A DNA stretch of 64,000 nt from Streptomyces sp. NBC_01445 (GCF_035918235.1 NZ_CP109485.1:4650001-4714000); one strand, 5' to 3'. Shown: positions 38,093-47,486, counted from the first letter of the stretch. Program-made: numbers and translations. Notes: generated by a model not told the origin, from the sequence alone.

Positions 38093-38737
38093 TCAAACCC
38101 CCTTGGCCGCGGTGCGGACCAGGACGAGGCCACCGTTCGGACCGGGAACTGCGCCCTTGATGAGGAGCAGACCCTTCTCCGCGTCAACGGCGTGAACGGT
38201 CAGGTTCTGGGTGGTGACCCGCTCGTTGCCCATGCGACCCGCCATGCGCATGCCCTTGAAGACACGGCCGGGAGTGGCACAGCCACCGATGGAACCGGGC
38301 ATGCGGTGCACACGGTGGGCACCGTGGGACGCCTTGCCACCCTTGAAGTTGTGGCGCTTCATGACACCGGCGAAGCCCTTGCCCTTGCTCTTCGCGGTGA
38401 CGTCAACCTTGACGCCGGCCTCGAAGACCTCGGCAGTGATCTCCTGGCCCAGCGTGTACTCGCTGGCGCCGGGGGTACGGAGCTCCACCAGGTGGCGGCG
38501 CGGGGTTACATCGGCCTTGGCGAAGTGGCCCTTGAGGGGCTTGTTCACCTTGCGCGGGTCGATCTCGCCGAAGGCGATCTGGACCGACTCGTAGCCGTCA
38601 GTGTCGTTCGTACGGACCTGGGTCACGACGTTCGGACCGGCCTTGACCACGGTGACCGGGACGACACGGTTGTTGTCGTCCCAGACCTGGGTCATGCCGA
38701 GCTTCTCGCCCAGGATGCCCTTGATCTGCTTAGCCAT
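38093..38737 (-). CDS. rplC: 50S ribosomal protein L3
   Basis: The 214-residue L3 starts with [20 protein letters not shown] and has [20 protein letters not shown], the loop near the catalytic centre. It follows rpsJ by 17 bases. Confidence 0.99.
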   Translation of the reverse strand: MAKQIKGILGEKLGMTQVWDDNNRVVPVTVVKAGPNVVTQVRTNDTDGYESVQIAFGEIDPRKVNKPLKGHFAKADVTPRRHLVELRTPGASEYTLGQEITAEVFEAGVKVDVTAKSKGKGFAGVMKRHNFKGGKASHGAHRVHRMPGSIGGCATPGRVFKGMRMAGRMGNERVTTQNLTVHAVDAEKGLLLIKGAVPGPNGGLVLVRTAAKGV

Positions 38738-38754
38738 TCTCAGCTCACCGATCC

Positions 38755-39063
38755 CTAGAGCTTGATCTCGATGTCGACACCGGCCGGAAGGTCGAGTCGC
38801 ATCAGAGAGTCAACGGTCTTGGGCGTCGGGTCGAGAATGTCGATCAGGCGCTTGTGCGTGCGCATCTCGAAGTGCTCGCGAGAGTCCTTGTACTTGTGCG
38901 GCGACTTGATGACGCAGTACACGTTCTTCTCAGTGGGCAGCGGCACCGGGCCTGCGACCGACGCACCAGTGCGGGTCACCGTCTCGACGATCTTCTTCGC
39001 CGAGCTGTCGATGACCTCGTGGTCGTAGGCCTTAAGCCGGATGCGGATCTTCTGTCCCGCCAT
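38755..39063 (-). CDS. rpsJ: 30S ribosomal protein S10
   Basis: The 102-residue S10 starts with [20 protein letters not shown] and carries [20 protein letters not shown]. It heads the S10 cluster, behind a leader of about 390 bases. Confidence 0.99.
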   Translation of the reverse strand: MAGQKIRIRLKAYDHEVIDSSAKKIVETVTRTGASVAGPVPLPTEKNVYCVIKSPHKYKDSREHFEMRTHKRLIDILDPTPKTVDSLMRLDLPAGVDIEIKL

Positions 39064-39457
39064 GGCTACTAGTAGTCCTGTCTCTCGAAACGCTCTGGAA
39101 CCTGGCAGGTCCTATTCCGTCCTCCTCCGACCCACGCGGTCGGGCGTGTCGCAGTCTCACTGACAGAAATATCCATACGGATTTCCCTGCTCGGGAGCTG
39201 CAGCCCTGGGACCGCGAAGCCGGGGGAAGAAACCCACCGGGCGCCTGGCTGAACGACCTCACTGCACTTCCCGGAAGATTCCCGTACGTCCGCCCTAGCG
39301 CTGCCTGCGGATCTTTCGACCTTCTGGCAGATGGGGCGACGAGTACTGTGGGACTCGCTTCCGGTCCTCCCGGCGGGAGGCGTGCAGCATCGGCACTCAA
39401 CCGAGCAACCCCGATAGTCTGCCACAGAGCGGCTGCGCCTGGCCAATCGAGCCGTAG
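39064..39457 (-). other. S10 operon leader region
   Basis: This is the predicted untranslated leader from the promoter at 39458-39485 to rpsJ. It contains the shared hairpin element at 39127-39151, AT-rich stretches near 39170 that could hold a second promoter, and an inverted repeat near 39230. I see no supported reading frame in it. Confidence 0.55.
39127..39151 (-). promoter_or_regulatory. Leader hairpin element shared with rpsL
   Basis: On the minus strand the element runs CGACACGCCCGACCGCG then TGGGTCGG. It forms a CCGACC/GGTCGG stem with a 5-base loop. Twenty-four of 25 bases match the rpsL leader element at 55892-55916. It lies 64 bases upstream of the rpsJ start codon. Confidence 0.65.
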
Positions 39458-39485
39458 AGAGTACCCCTGGGGTGACGAAGGTCAA
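39458..39485 (-). promoter_or_regulatory. S10 operon promoter, vegetative sigma type
   Basis: TTGACC (39480-39485), a 16-base spacer and TACTCT (39458-39463) on the minus strand fit an HrdB promoter and resemble the rpsL one (TTGACC/TACGCT). Confidence 0.7.
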
Positions 39486-39535
39486 ACCGGGGCCGGGCGG
39501 GGACCGCAGCCGAGGACCGACCCGCTCGGCGGGAC

Positions 39536-39742
39536 TCAGCGGGAAGCCGCGTCACCCCAGCCCTCCAGGAACCGGCCCAGCTGGTTGCGCAGCACGTCGC
39601 TACGGGCGTCTTCCGGCAGGTCGGGGGCGCGGGCCCTCAAGGGCCGCAGAACCTCCAGGGCGGCCGCTTCGCCGTCCTGCATGCGCCCGATGGTCGCCTC
39701 GCCGAACGTGTTCAGGCAGTCACGCAGGGACGTCCGCCACAC
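39536..39742 (-). CDS. Small hypothetical protein downstream of the Rhs immunity gene
   Basis: A 68-residue frame from GTG 39742 (TSLRDCLNTFGEATIGRMQD) is hydrophilic and helical in look, and ends GRFLEGWGDAASR. No clear ribosome site is present, so it may be the 3' remnant of a longer gene, possibly a second immunity gene of the toxin locus. The family is not recognised. The 39743-39871 gap shows no gene. Confidence 0.4.
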   Translation of the reverse strand: MWRTSLRDCLNTFGEATIGRMQDGEAAALEVLRPLRARAPDLPEDARSDVLRNQLGRFLEGWGDAASR

Positions 39743-39871
39743 CGTCCGGAGCGGGTCGGGAGGGGGCGGTCTAAGCAGGGCGCGATCCGCAGCCGCAGTA
39801 CGTCCTGAGGTGAGGTCGAGAGCCGCGGCCCGTGGACAGTGACGGCACCGAGTCTTCCATCGTCACAACTC

Positions 39872-40303
39872 TCAAGCATCATCAGCCAGGCGGGGGAACG
39901 AGGCCAGGGCGGCACCGAGGTCTGCCGCGGCCGAGTCCTCCGCAGGGAGAGCGAGAGCGAGTCGGTCGGCAGCGCGCAGGACCGCCTCACCCAGTTCGGG
40001 AGCGGACGCGCGAGCGATGACGCCGACCTTCGACGCGACGGACAGACCCTTCCTGGTACGCCGGAACACCAGCCCGAAGGAAGTGTCGACGCCGGTAAAG
40101 GAGAGGGTCCCGGCATCGCCGCGCAAGAAGTCGCCGAGGCTGTCCAGGAGTTGGGTCACGGAAAGGTAGATCATCATGCCTTGGTCGGGGGTGTGGCCGG
40201 CCGAGTCGGCCGTTCCGAGGTCCCCAGTGACAGACATGTCGCCCAGGTCGAACCCACTGGGTTCGCCCTGATCCGGCCGCACGGTGAACTGCACAGTGAT
40301 CAT
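39872..40303 (-). CDS. Candidate immunity protein for the Rhs toxin
   Basis: The 143-residue acidic protein (MITVQFTVRPDQGEPSGFDL, ending ALASFPRLADDA) has no recognised domain and no signal peptide, so it should be cytoplasmic. Its ATG shares a base with the Rhs stop codon (TGATG). A small acidic gene directly downstream of a polymorphic toxin is the classic position of the cognate immunity gene. That role is inferred from position and size only. Confidence 0.7.
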   Translation of the reverse strand: MITVQFTVRPDQGEPSGFDLGDMSVTGDLGTADSAGHTPDQGMMIYLSVTQLLDSLGDFLRGDAGTLSFTGVDTSFGLVFRRTRKGLSVASKVGVIARASAPELGEAVLRAADRLALALPAEDSAAADLGAALASFPRLADDA

Positions 40304-43300
40304 CAGGTGTGACTCTTTCCTACCGGGAAGAACGTGATGATGCGGTTTCCATCATCCGAGTCGACCACCAGCCGGTACCGGGCGCGCATTCCGTTGACGG
40401 TCATCCTCTTCTCAAAGGTTTGTATCCGGCGTGCCGGGTCCGACACTCGAGTGCCCTTTTCAATCATTGTCTGCGCGGCCTGCTCCACCTGGGGACGGGT
40501 GGTCGTCGGCGGCATGAGGTCGCCGTGGCCGCCGGCGGCGGTTCCCGCGATATGGCGCTCGTCGATGTGCTGCCAGCCCTCCTTGGTGTTCCCGTTCTCC
40601 AGCCTCGGGCCTGTGCGGCACAGCGCGAGTCCGTAGGGGTCTATCCAGGTGAGGGGGTGAGGGCCGTACCAGTACGGATTGGGCCCGGCCCCCAGGCCCA
40701 GCGGGTCGGGCGAGAAGTAGCGGCCGGTCTCACCGTCGTAGTACCGGAAGTAGTTGTAGTTCAGACCGGTTTCCGTGTCCGCGTACTGCCCCGGGAAGCG
40801 CAGGGGGCAGTCGACGGATGTGGAGTCGTTGGGGGCGGGGAGCGGGGTGCTCCAGAGCGTGGTACGACGCTGCCAAGTCAACTCACCTTCGGGGGACACC
40901 AGTTCGTTCGGCGTGCCGACGGCGTCGGTGATGACCGCATGAAAGCGAGTGGTGGGGTGGCACGTGGTCTCAGCCGCCAGTTTGATGAGGAAGGATCCGC
41001 TCGGGAGCGCTGTCCGGGGACTGCGGTCGGTCTGGGTGAGGGGGCGGTGCGTGCCTGGGGCGTAGTCCCAGGCGGTGACCCGGCCGTCGGGTGCCGTCTG
41101 TTCGGCCAGGCGCGCATCGTCCCAGGTGAAGTCCGTGCGGTCGGTGACCGAGCCGTCCTCCGCCATGCGGTACTTGGAGATGCGGCGGCCGAGCGGGTCG
41201 TACGTATATCCCCAGCACTCGCCGTCCGGCGTGACCGCCTGGGTCAGGCGGTCCTCCGCGTTCCAGGTGTAGGCCCAGGTCTGCTGCCGGCCGTTGAGGA
41301 GCTTGCGGGTTTTGCGGACCTGGCGGCCTTGGGCGTCGTGTTCGTAGGTGGTGTGCCCGGCGCGGCGGATGAGGGTGCCGTCGAAGGCGCGGTCTCCGGG
41401 CGTCTCGTGGGCCGGGGCCGTGGCATGGGTGAGGTTGCCTGCCGTGTCATAGGCGTACGTCTCGGTCCAGCCATGGGCATGTACGCCCGTGACCCGGCCT
41501 GTGGGGTCGAGGTCGAACTTCCGGGTGCCCGACGTGAGTTCGCGGATCTCGGTGAGGTACCCGTCGGCACGGTAGGCATAGGCGCGGTGCTGGAGGAGGC
41601 GGCCCGCCTCCCTGCCGCCGGGCGATGACGTCAGGGACTGGATGGTGAGGCGGTCGGCAGTGTCCCAGGCCTGGGCGAGTGTCACCTTCTCGCCGATGCG
41701 GCGGTGCGTCTCGCGCCCTGCCGCATCGTAGGCGAAGGTCAACGTCCCGGCGTCGGAGCGGAGTTCGGTGGCCCGTCCCGCCGGGTCGTACGTCCAGTGC
41801 GAGGTCAGTCCGGACGGGGTCGAGCGTCGAATGCGGCGGCCGAGGGCGTCGTAGGCGTAGGTGGTCGCCCGTCCGTTGACGGCCTCCGACAGCGTGCGGC
41901 CGAGAGCGTCGTACGAGGTGATGACGTCAGCGTCCGCGTTCGCCGCACGGATCAGTTCGCCCGCCGCGTCGTATTCGTACGTCGTCACCTCGCCCGAGTC
42001 GGTGCGCTGCTCGGTCACCCGGCCGAGCGTGTCCCGCGTGAAGCGCAGCGTCTCGCCGGCGCCGTTGGTGCGCGAGGTCACGCCGCCCGCCGCGTCGTGC
42101 GCGTAGGTCAGGGTGCGGCCGTTGAAGTCGGTCTCCGCGACCAGGCGCCCCGCCTCGTCGTAGCTGTAAGACCAGGTCAGGCCCTGGGGGTTGGTGACAC
42201 CCGTCAGCCGTAGTTCGGTGTCGTAGGCGAAGGCGTAGGTTGCGCCGTCGGAGTCTGTCCGGGTGGCGGGGACGTCGAAGTGGGTTGGGGTGTGGCGGGT
42301 GATGTGGCCTGCCTGGTCGGTGTGGGTGAGGAGGTTGCCCTCGCCGTCCCAGGTCCAGGTCTCGCGGGTACCGTCGGGGTGTTCGCGCCACTCGGGCTTC
42401 CCCTCCGTCGTCCACCCCGTGCGAGTGGTGTGGCCCAGAGGGTCGGTGACCTCTGCCACCCTGCCGAACGCGTCGCGGCGAACCACCGTGACGTGGCCGA
42501 GCTCGTCCGTCACGGTGATGGGCAGTCCGGCCGCGTTCGGCGTGACGCTTCGCGTATGTCCCAGTGCGTCCGTGACGGCGGTCAGGTGCCCGGACGCGTT
42601 GTAGACGATGCGGGTCCCGGCTCCGAGCGGATCGGACGTGGCAAGCAGATTGCCGAGTTCGTCGTAGGTATGGCGCCAGGTCGCCCCGCCCGGCTCGACG
42701 ACCTCCAGAGGCTGGCCGTGCGCGTTGTACGTCGCCCCGGCCACAGACCCGTCGGGCAGCGTGACCGCGATGAGGTGTCCGGCGTCGTCATGGCCGTAGC
42801 GCGTGGTGCGGCCCAGCGGGTCAGTGACGGTGAGCGGCTTGTCGCCGTGCTCGTCCCACTGGGTGCGTGTGGTGTGGCCGAGCTGGTCGGTCTCCTCCTC
42901 GACCAGGCCCTCAGCGTTGTACCGGTGTGTCGAGAGGTGGCCGAGCGAGTCGGTGTACGTGGTGGTGCGGGCGGCGTCGTCGTAGGCCAGGCTCCCGGAG
43001 AGGAAACCGTCGATGCCCTCGGTGCGGACGACCCGGCCGCGTGCGTCGTACTCGTACGAGAACCACGTCCCGTTGCGGTCGGTCCACTTGGTGACGCGGC
43101 CGTCCGAGTCGTACGTGAATCGCAGGGGCAGGTCGCTGGAGTTGATGACCTCGGTGAGGTTGCCCGCTTCGTTGTAGCCGTAGCGCATGACGGTCGTGCC
43201 GCCCTCGCGGGAGACGTCGGCCGTGTACGCGTCGGGGGCCCGGTCGAGGAGGCGCAGGGCCGTGATGCGTGGGCCGTCCGTGTCCACGGCGACGTAGTAG

Positions 43301-44580
43301 CCGCCGGAGTGGCGCAGGCCGACGGGGATGCCGTCGTCGTCGCGCTCCACGTCGATGCGCATGCCGTTGCGGTCGCTCCACGCGTCCACCGGCAGGTGGA
43401 AGACGCCGAACGAGCCGGACGGGAACGGGGTGGTGAAGGAGCGGGTGACTCCCGTGCCCGGGTCGGTGATCGTCATGACGCCGTCCGGCTTGCCGTCCCA
43501 CTCCAGCGGCCAGCGCGCACCCTTGACCGGCAGGGCGGGCACACCCGGCTCCGGGACCGGATAGACGAGCCTCATGCCGTCCGCCGCGGCGAACACGACG
43601 CCCTCGCCGTCGATCTGCACGCACTCGTCGAGTGTGGATATCCAGGTCGGGCCGAAGCAGACTCCCCCGCGGTACGACGACAGGTGGGTGCGCTGGAAGA
43701 GGAGAGGGAGGGACGCCGGCAGCGACAGGTCCGTCTGCGTCATCAGCATCGCGCCGGTCGCCACGTCGATCGGCTCGCCCACGCACGGTGTGCGCTCCGC
43801 CTTACGGGCGGCCGGGCCCAGCTCCACCAGGTCGGGGCGGAGCGACGGCGGGCGCAGCATCAGGGGCGTCGTGCTGGAGAACGCCCCCTCCATACCCGCC
43901 TTCAGAACGCCGCTGCCCGCGCCGAGCGCACCGCCGTAGAGCATGCCGTCCGTGGCTGCCTTGTTCACCTCGTCGAGGCTGAAGCCCTTCTGCAGACCGG
44001 TGATCATCTTCAGCGGCTGGGCGATGGCCGCGTCCACGGTTACCGATTCGACTCCACCGAACGCTGCCGCGATCAGGGTGCCGGCCGCGATCTCGGCGAC
44101 CGTCGCGGAGACGGCAACGCCCATGGTGGCGCCGAGCTCGATGATGACGTCGGCCGCCGCGACGGCCGCTCCTGAGGCCAGGCCCGCGGTGAAGAAGGCC
44201 AGTGCGACGCCGCCCGCGATCACGGCGGCGTCGATGCCGATCTGGGTCCAGAGTTTGTTGATCGCGTCGTCGATGGCGTCCGCGAACTTGTCGAGCGCCT
44301 TCGCCATCCCCCGCGCCGAATCGGCCAGGTCGCTCAGCCAGCCCGCGTCCTGGCCCTTGGCGTAGCGGCCCCAGAACTTCTCGAACGCCTCGATCGACTC
44401 ACCCTTGTTGTGATGGATGAGGGAGGACGCGCTCTTGTGCGCCGGTGCGCGTACGTCGTCGACGGCGTCGGCGAAGGTCCGCCAGGCAGTGGCCGCGGAG
44501 CGCAGGGAGTCGGCGTCGGCGTCCGGCCACCACAGGCCCAGGTGCAGGAGGATCTTCTTTGCCTCGTCCTCGATGCTCAC
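40303..44580 (-). CDS. Rhs/YD-repeat polymorphic toxin with CpnT-like N-terminus
   Basis: This is a 1425-residue protein. Residues 1-110 form a WXG100-like helical module (LGLWWPDADADSLRSAATAW), similar to the CpnT N-terminal domain used for type VII export. Residues 115-180 are hydrophobic and Ala/Gly-rich. Residues 265-345 match DUF6531 (GEPIDVATGAML, LPLLFQRTH). Dozens of YD repeats (for example TYDSDGRVTKWTD, YDALGRRI) follow, then the Rhs core end (YYDGETGRYFSPDPLGLGAG, WIDPYGL). The last 107 residues, from about 1319, are a distinct tail with GWQHIDERHIAG and a beta-rich end, probably a BECR-like ribonuclease toxin. GTG 44580 overlaps the WXG-like gene stop (GTGA), and the immunity gene follows with TGATG. 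It is likely secreted for interbacterial competition. Confidence 0.92.
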   Translation of the reverse strand: MSIEDEAKKILLHLGLWWPDADADSLRSAATAWRTFADAVDDVRAPAHKSASSLIHHNKGESIEAFEKFWGRYAKGQDAGWLSDLADSARGMAKALDKFADAIDDAINKLWTQIGIDAAVIAGGVALAFFTAGLASGAAVAAADVIIELGATMGVAVSATVAEIAAGTLIAAAFGGVESVTVDAAIAQPLKMITGLQKGFSLDEVNKAATDGMLYGGALGAGSGVLKAGMEGAFSSTTPLMLRPPSLRPDLVELGPAARKAERTPCVGEPIDVATGAMLMTQTDLSLPASLPLLFQRTHLSSYRGGVCFGPTWISTLDECVQIDGEGVVFAAADGMRLVYPVPEPGVPALPVKGARWPLEWDGKPDGVMTITDPGTGVTRSFTTPFPSGSFGVFHLPVDAWSDRNGMRIDVERDDDGIPVGLRHSGGYYVAVDTDGPRITALRLLDRAPDAYTADVSREGGTTVMRYGYNEAGNLTEVINSSDLPLRFTYDSDGRVTKWTDRNGTWFSYEYDARGRVVRTEGIDGFLSGSLAYDDAARTTTYTDSLGHLSTHRYNAEGLVEEETDQLGHTTRTQWDEHGDKPLTVTDPLGRTTRYGHDDAGHLIAVTLPDGSVAGATYNAHGQPLEVVEPGGATWRHTYDELGNLLATSDPLGAGTRIVYNASGHLTAVTDALGHTRSVTPNAAGLPITVTDELGHVTVVRRDAFGRVAEVTDPLGHTTRTGWTTEGKPEWREHPDGTRETWTWDGEGNLLTHTDQAGHITRHTPTHFDVPATRTDSDGATYAFAYDTELRLTGVTNPQGLTWSYSYDEAGRLVAETDFNGRTLTYAHDAAGGVTSRTNGAGETLRFTRDTLGRVTEQRTDSGEVTTYEYDAAGELIRAANADADVITSYDALGRTLSEAVNGRATTYAYDALGRRIRRSTPSGLTSHWTYDPAGRATELRSDAGTLTFAYDAAGRETHRRIGEKVTLAQAWDTADRLTIQSLTSSPGGREAGRLLQHRAYAYRADGYLTEIRELTSGTRKFDLDPTGRVTGVHAHGWTETYAYDTAGNLTHATAPAHETPGDRAFDGTLIRRAGHTTYEHDAQGRQVRKTRKLLNGRQQTWAYTWNAEDRLTQAVTPDGECWGYTYDPLGRRISKYRMAEDGSVTDRTDFTWDDARLAEQTAPDGRVTAWDYAPGTHRPLTQTDRSPRTALPSGSFLIKLAAETTCHPTTRFHAVITDAVGTPNELVSPEGELTWQRRTTLWSTPLPAPNDSTSVDCPLRFPGQYADTETGLNYNYFRYYDGETGRYFSPDPLGLGAGPNPYWYGPHPLTWIDPYGLALCRTGPRLENGNTKEGWQHIDERHIAGTAAGGHGDLMPPTTTRPQVEQAAQTMIEKGTRVSDPARRIQTFEKRMTVNGMRARYRLVVDSDDGNRIITFFPVGKSHT

Positions 44581-44945
44581 CGGGAACCCTCGCTGTCGGC
44601 GCCGTCCTTCGGGGGCTTCACCTTGGTGAACATCCCGGCAATGAGGTCGTCGTTGTCCACGTGCCCGTCGGACAGGTCGACCAGCGCCTCGTGGATGCTG
44701 GTCAGGCCGAGGACGAGGATCCCCGTGGAGCTCTCGATCTTCTTCTGCTGCGGCGAGTAGACGTCCCCGAACTCCTTGCCCTGCTTGTCATCGCCCCAGG
44801 GCTTGCCCAGGTTGTCCAGGGTGGTGACGAGGGTGGTGAGTGCCTTGCTCAGATTCTTGGCCTGCTCGTGGAACACCGGCGCCGAGGCCTTGATGTCCGC
44901 GGTTTTGATGTCCAGCACCATGCCGTCGCCGTTGCCGTCACTCAT
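44577..44945 (-). CDS. WXG100-like (Esx-type) small helical protein
   Basis: The 122-residue protein has an amphipathic helix, a central WG turn (Trp50-Gly51 in LGKPWGDDKQGKEFGDVY), and a second helix, the helical-hairpin layout of Esx/WXG100 proteins. A charged tail follows. It has no signal peptide. It overlaps the Rhs start by 4 bases, so both are made together. It may be a type VII export partner or chaperone of the toxin. The space upstream (44946-45074) probably holds the promoter. Confidence 0.75.
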   Translation of the reverse strand: MSDGNGDGMVLDIKTADIKASAPVFHEQAKNLSKALTTLVTTLDNLGKPWGDDKQGKEFGDVYSPQQKKIESSTGILVLGLTSIHEALVDLSDGHVDNDDLIAGMFTKVKPPKDGADSEGSR

Positions 44946-45074
44946 GCGCTGCCGTTCCCCCGTCGTTCGCGCGTGCGACTCATGACCCTAGGGGAGTCGG
45001 TTCAAGGGAAGGTCAATCCGTCACCATGGAACGGCAATAGGCCAGTGGAGCCAGGGAGCTGTGCCGGTCTCGGC

Positions 45075-45419
45075 TCAGCCCAGGTGCCAGAGCGCGTACG
45101 TCGCCACGAGCAGGATCAGCCCCGCGAACGTCATGAGAGCACCCAGGAACCGGAGATAGCCCACCGACCCGAAGACAGTGGTCGGCGCGGCGTCCAGCGC
45201 TCCCGGCATCCCCAGGATCCCCGCGTTCCTCTGCCGGATCCGCTCGGACCGTCGGGTGGTGATCCCCCGCACGTCGAACGCCCAGTTCACCCCGCACCAC
45301 AGGCAGACGAGGCCGGCGAGCGAGAAGATGGCGAGGACGACGGGCGACGGCCCGTGGACCCCTGCGGCAAGTACTGACACGTCAGTCAAGGTCGGATTCT
45401 TTCGAACGGTCCGGGGCAC
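45075..45419 (-). CDS. Two-helix membrane protein, unknown function
   Basis: The frame of up to 114 residues has hydrophobic segments PVVLAIFSLAGLVCLWCGVN and FLGALMTFAGLILLVATYAL around an Arg-rich loop (GITTRRSERIRQRN). The start is uncertain: GTG 45419 gives the longest form, while GTG 45380 would begin VSVLAAG; neither has a strong ribosome site. It is upstream of the toxin trio on the same strand and could be co-transcribed. Confidence 0.6.
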   Translation of the reverse strand: MPRTVRKNPTLTDVSVLAAGVHGPSPVVLAIFSLAGLVCLWCGVNWAFDVRGITTRRSERIRQRNAGILGMPGALDAAPTTVFGSVGYLRFLGALMTFAGLILLVATYALWHLG

Positions 45420-45521
45420 CGGAGTGGTGGAGCAGCCAGGGCATGGCTGAGTGATCGTTGCCCTCCATGGTGACGATCACCTCGCGGTACGTCGAATCCC
45501 CCAGCCGACAGGGACGACGAT

Positions 45522-45731
45522 TCAGCTCCCAGACGCGTACGTCACGAACTCGGCCCAGGCGTCAGCCGTTACGGCGAAACGGGCGGCGTGGGCGTTCTTG
45601 GAGTCGCGGACGTGGACCGTGCCGGGGCTGGTGGCGACCTCGACGCAGTCGGCTTCGTTGCCATCGCTGCTGTAGCTGCTCTTGAACCAAGCCAGCTCAG
45701 GGGCGCCCTGTGCGGAAGCCTTGCGGATCAT
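45522..45731 (-). CDS. DUF397 domain protein
   Basis: The 69-residue protein has the DUF397 pattern WFKSSYSSDGNEADCVEVA, then VHVRDSKNA and AWAEFVTYASG. Such small proteins pair with HTH-DUF5753 regulators in WhiJ-like loci. The ATG overlaps the regulator stop (ATGA). Confidence 0.93.
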   Translation of the reverse strand: MIRKASAQGAPELAWFKSSYSSDGNEADCVEVATSPGTVHVRDSKNAHAARFAVTADAWAEFVTYASGS

Positions 45732-46600
45732 GTCTCTCCCAGCAGTTGCTCGATGAAGGCCAGGGTCTCCCGTGGCGAGAGAGCCTCAGCGCGGATGATG
45801 CCAAATCGCAGTTCAAGGATCCGCAGCTGCTTCGAGTCGCTCACAGGGCGACCTCCGAACGCCCCTTCAGAGCGCCCCACGGCCGTACCGTCCTGGAACT
45901 TCAGCACCTCGATCTTCCCGTCCATACCGGGATGAGCCTCTCGGCGAGTAGGCATCACCTGAAAGGTGACATTGCGCAACTGCCCGACCTGCAGCAGGTG
46001 TTCGAGCTGTCCGCGCCACTCCATTGTGCCTCCGATGGGGCGCCGGAGCGCCGACTCCTCTTGTACGAAGCTCAGGGCAGGGGCGGATGGCCGCCCGAAG
46101 ATCGACTGCCGAGCCATGCGAGCCGCCACGCCATGCTCCACCTCATCCTGCGAATACGCAGGCTGCCGAGCCTCGAACAACGCCCGTGCGTGCCCCGGCG
46201 TCTGCAACAGCCCATGCAGGCCGTGCGCCACGTAGACCCCGATCTCGACGGCCCGCGCCTCCATGCCCGCCAGATCCCGCACCTTCTTCGGATACCGAAC
46301 CTCCGCCACGTCCGGTTTCATCGCGGCGATGAGCCCGCCCGCCCCCAGCACCTCGTCCGCCCTGTCCAGGTACTCCGACCTCGGGATCCGGCGGCCCGCC
46401 TCGACCTTGTAGACCAGGTCCTCCCCGTACCCGATGGCCGCCCCGAACTCGGCCGCCCGCAGCCCGGAGGCCTCCCGCTGCAGCTTCAGCTGCCGCCCCA
46501 CCATCGCCACGACGGCCGCGCCCTGCTCGTCGTCCGGATCCACCTCCCACCCGGGTTCATCCGCCCCATTGCTTACCACCTGCACTCGATCCACGCTCAC
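45728..46600 (-). CDS. WhiJ-like helix-turn-helix regulator (XRE plus DUF5753)
   Basis: The 290-residue protein has an N-terminal XRE-type helix-turn-helix near residues 30-85 (LKLQREASGLRAAEFGAAIG, GEDLVYKVEAGRRIP) and a C-terminal DUF5753 domain (QTPGHARALFEARQP, LLQVGQLRNVTFQVMP). GTG 46600 has GGAGG 9 bases upstream on minus, which decides the start over longer readings. With the coupled DUF397 gene and the divergent ATPase it forms a standard Streptomyces WhiJ/AbaA-type locus, usually involved in development or antibiotic control. It probably also acts in the 46601-46766 divergent region. Confidence 0.93.
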   Translation of the reverse strand: MSVDRVQVVSNGADEPGWEVDPDDEQGAAVVAMVGRQLKLQREASGLRAAEFGAAIGYGEDLVYKVEAGRRIPRSEYLDRADEVLGAGGLIAAMKPDVAEVRYPKKVRDLAGMEARAVEIGVYVAHGLHGLLQTPGHARALFEARQPAYSQDEVEHGVAARMARQSIFGRPSAPALSFVQEESALRRPIGGTMEWRGQLEHLLQVGQLRNVTFQVMPTRREAHPGMDGKIEVLKFQDGTAVGRSEGAFGGRPVSDSKQLRILELRFGIIRAEALSPRETLAFIEQLLGET

Positions 46601-46766
46601 CCGCGCCCACCTCCGACGTACCGCTGCCGCACCCCGCGCATCGACGACCCCTACCCGTACGACCCCTCTGGACAGCCCGGACACCACTGGACAAGCTCCG
46701 GACAGTCACCGTACGTACCGGCGTCGTCACTTTTCACGCTATGCGTGCGCGGCCACGCTGAGTGAC

Positions 46767-47330
46767 GTGAATCTGGAATCCGCCCAACTCTCCTGCCCCG
46801 CGCGGCACTTCAGGGTCCTTCTCTCCCCCACGCCGCGCGGCGCCCGCCTCGCGCGCCTACTGGCCGTCGAGTGGCTGCGGTGCCGTGACCTGCCGTACGG
46901 GGTCACGGACGCGGCCGAGCACGTCGTCGCCGAGCTCGCGGCGAACGCCGTCGCCCACGCCCGCCTGCCCGGCCGCGACTTTCTCGTCGTGCTCCGCGCC
47001 GACATTCACGTACTCCGTATCGAGGTGACGGACACCAGGGGCGACAGACTCCCGCCCCTTACGCGACAACCACCCGCCCCCGGCGCCGAATCCGGGCGCG
47101 GCCTGTTCCTCGTCGAGGCGCTGGCCGATCGCTGGGGCGTCGCGGAGGGACCCGTTCCACGTAAGACGGTGTGGGCGGAACTGGATCTCGTACGACCGGA
47201 GCTCGTGAACGCGGGCTCCGGTGCTCCATGCGACAACCCCAAAGGAACAACGGACGAGGAAAAGGAACCGAGCCAAGCCCCACCTGCCCCGCCGTCGGCA
47301 GCCGCCCGGACCACTCACTCACACAGGTGA
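46767..47330 (+). CDS. Anti-sigma-factor-like ATP-binding protein (HATPase_c_2)
   Basis: The 187-residue protein has the GHKL N box VVAELAANAVAHARLPGRDF and the G box GRGLFLVEALADRWGV, as in RsbW/SpoIIAB-like kinases of WhiJ-type loci. A disordered tail rich in Ala, Pro and Glu follows residue 140. GTG 46767 is the best start; the ribosome site is weak. It is divergent from the HTH gene. Confidence 0.9.
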   Translation: MNLESAQLSCPARHFRVLLSPTPRGARLARLLAVEWLRCRDLPYGVTDAAEHVVAELAANAVAHARLPGRDFLVVLRADIHVLRIEVTDTRGDRLPPLTRQPPAPGAESGRGLFLVEALADRWGVAEGPVPRKTVWAELDLVRPELVNAGSGAPCDNPKGTTDEEKEPSQAPPAPPSAAARTTHSHR

Positions 47331-47486
47331 ATGTCGCCAACTCGGCTGGCCAAAGCCCCTGTTGACTGCCATACGCTCAGCGCGAGACCCCAGCATTCAA
47401 AACAACCGCAGACATGCGACGGCCCCCGGCCGGGACTCGCAATCCCGATCGAGGGCCTGACCACCGAGGAAGAATCGAGCTTCCCG

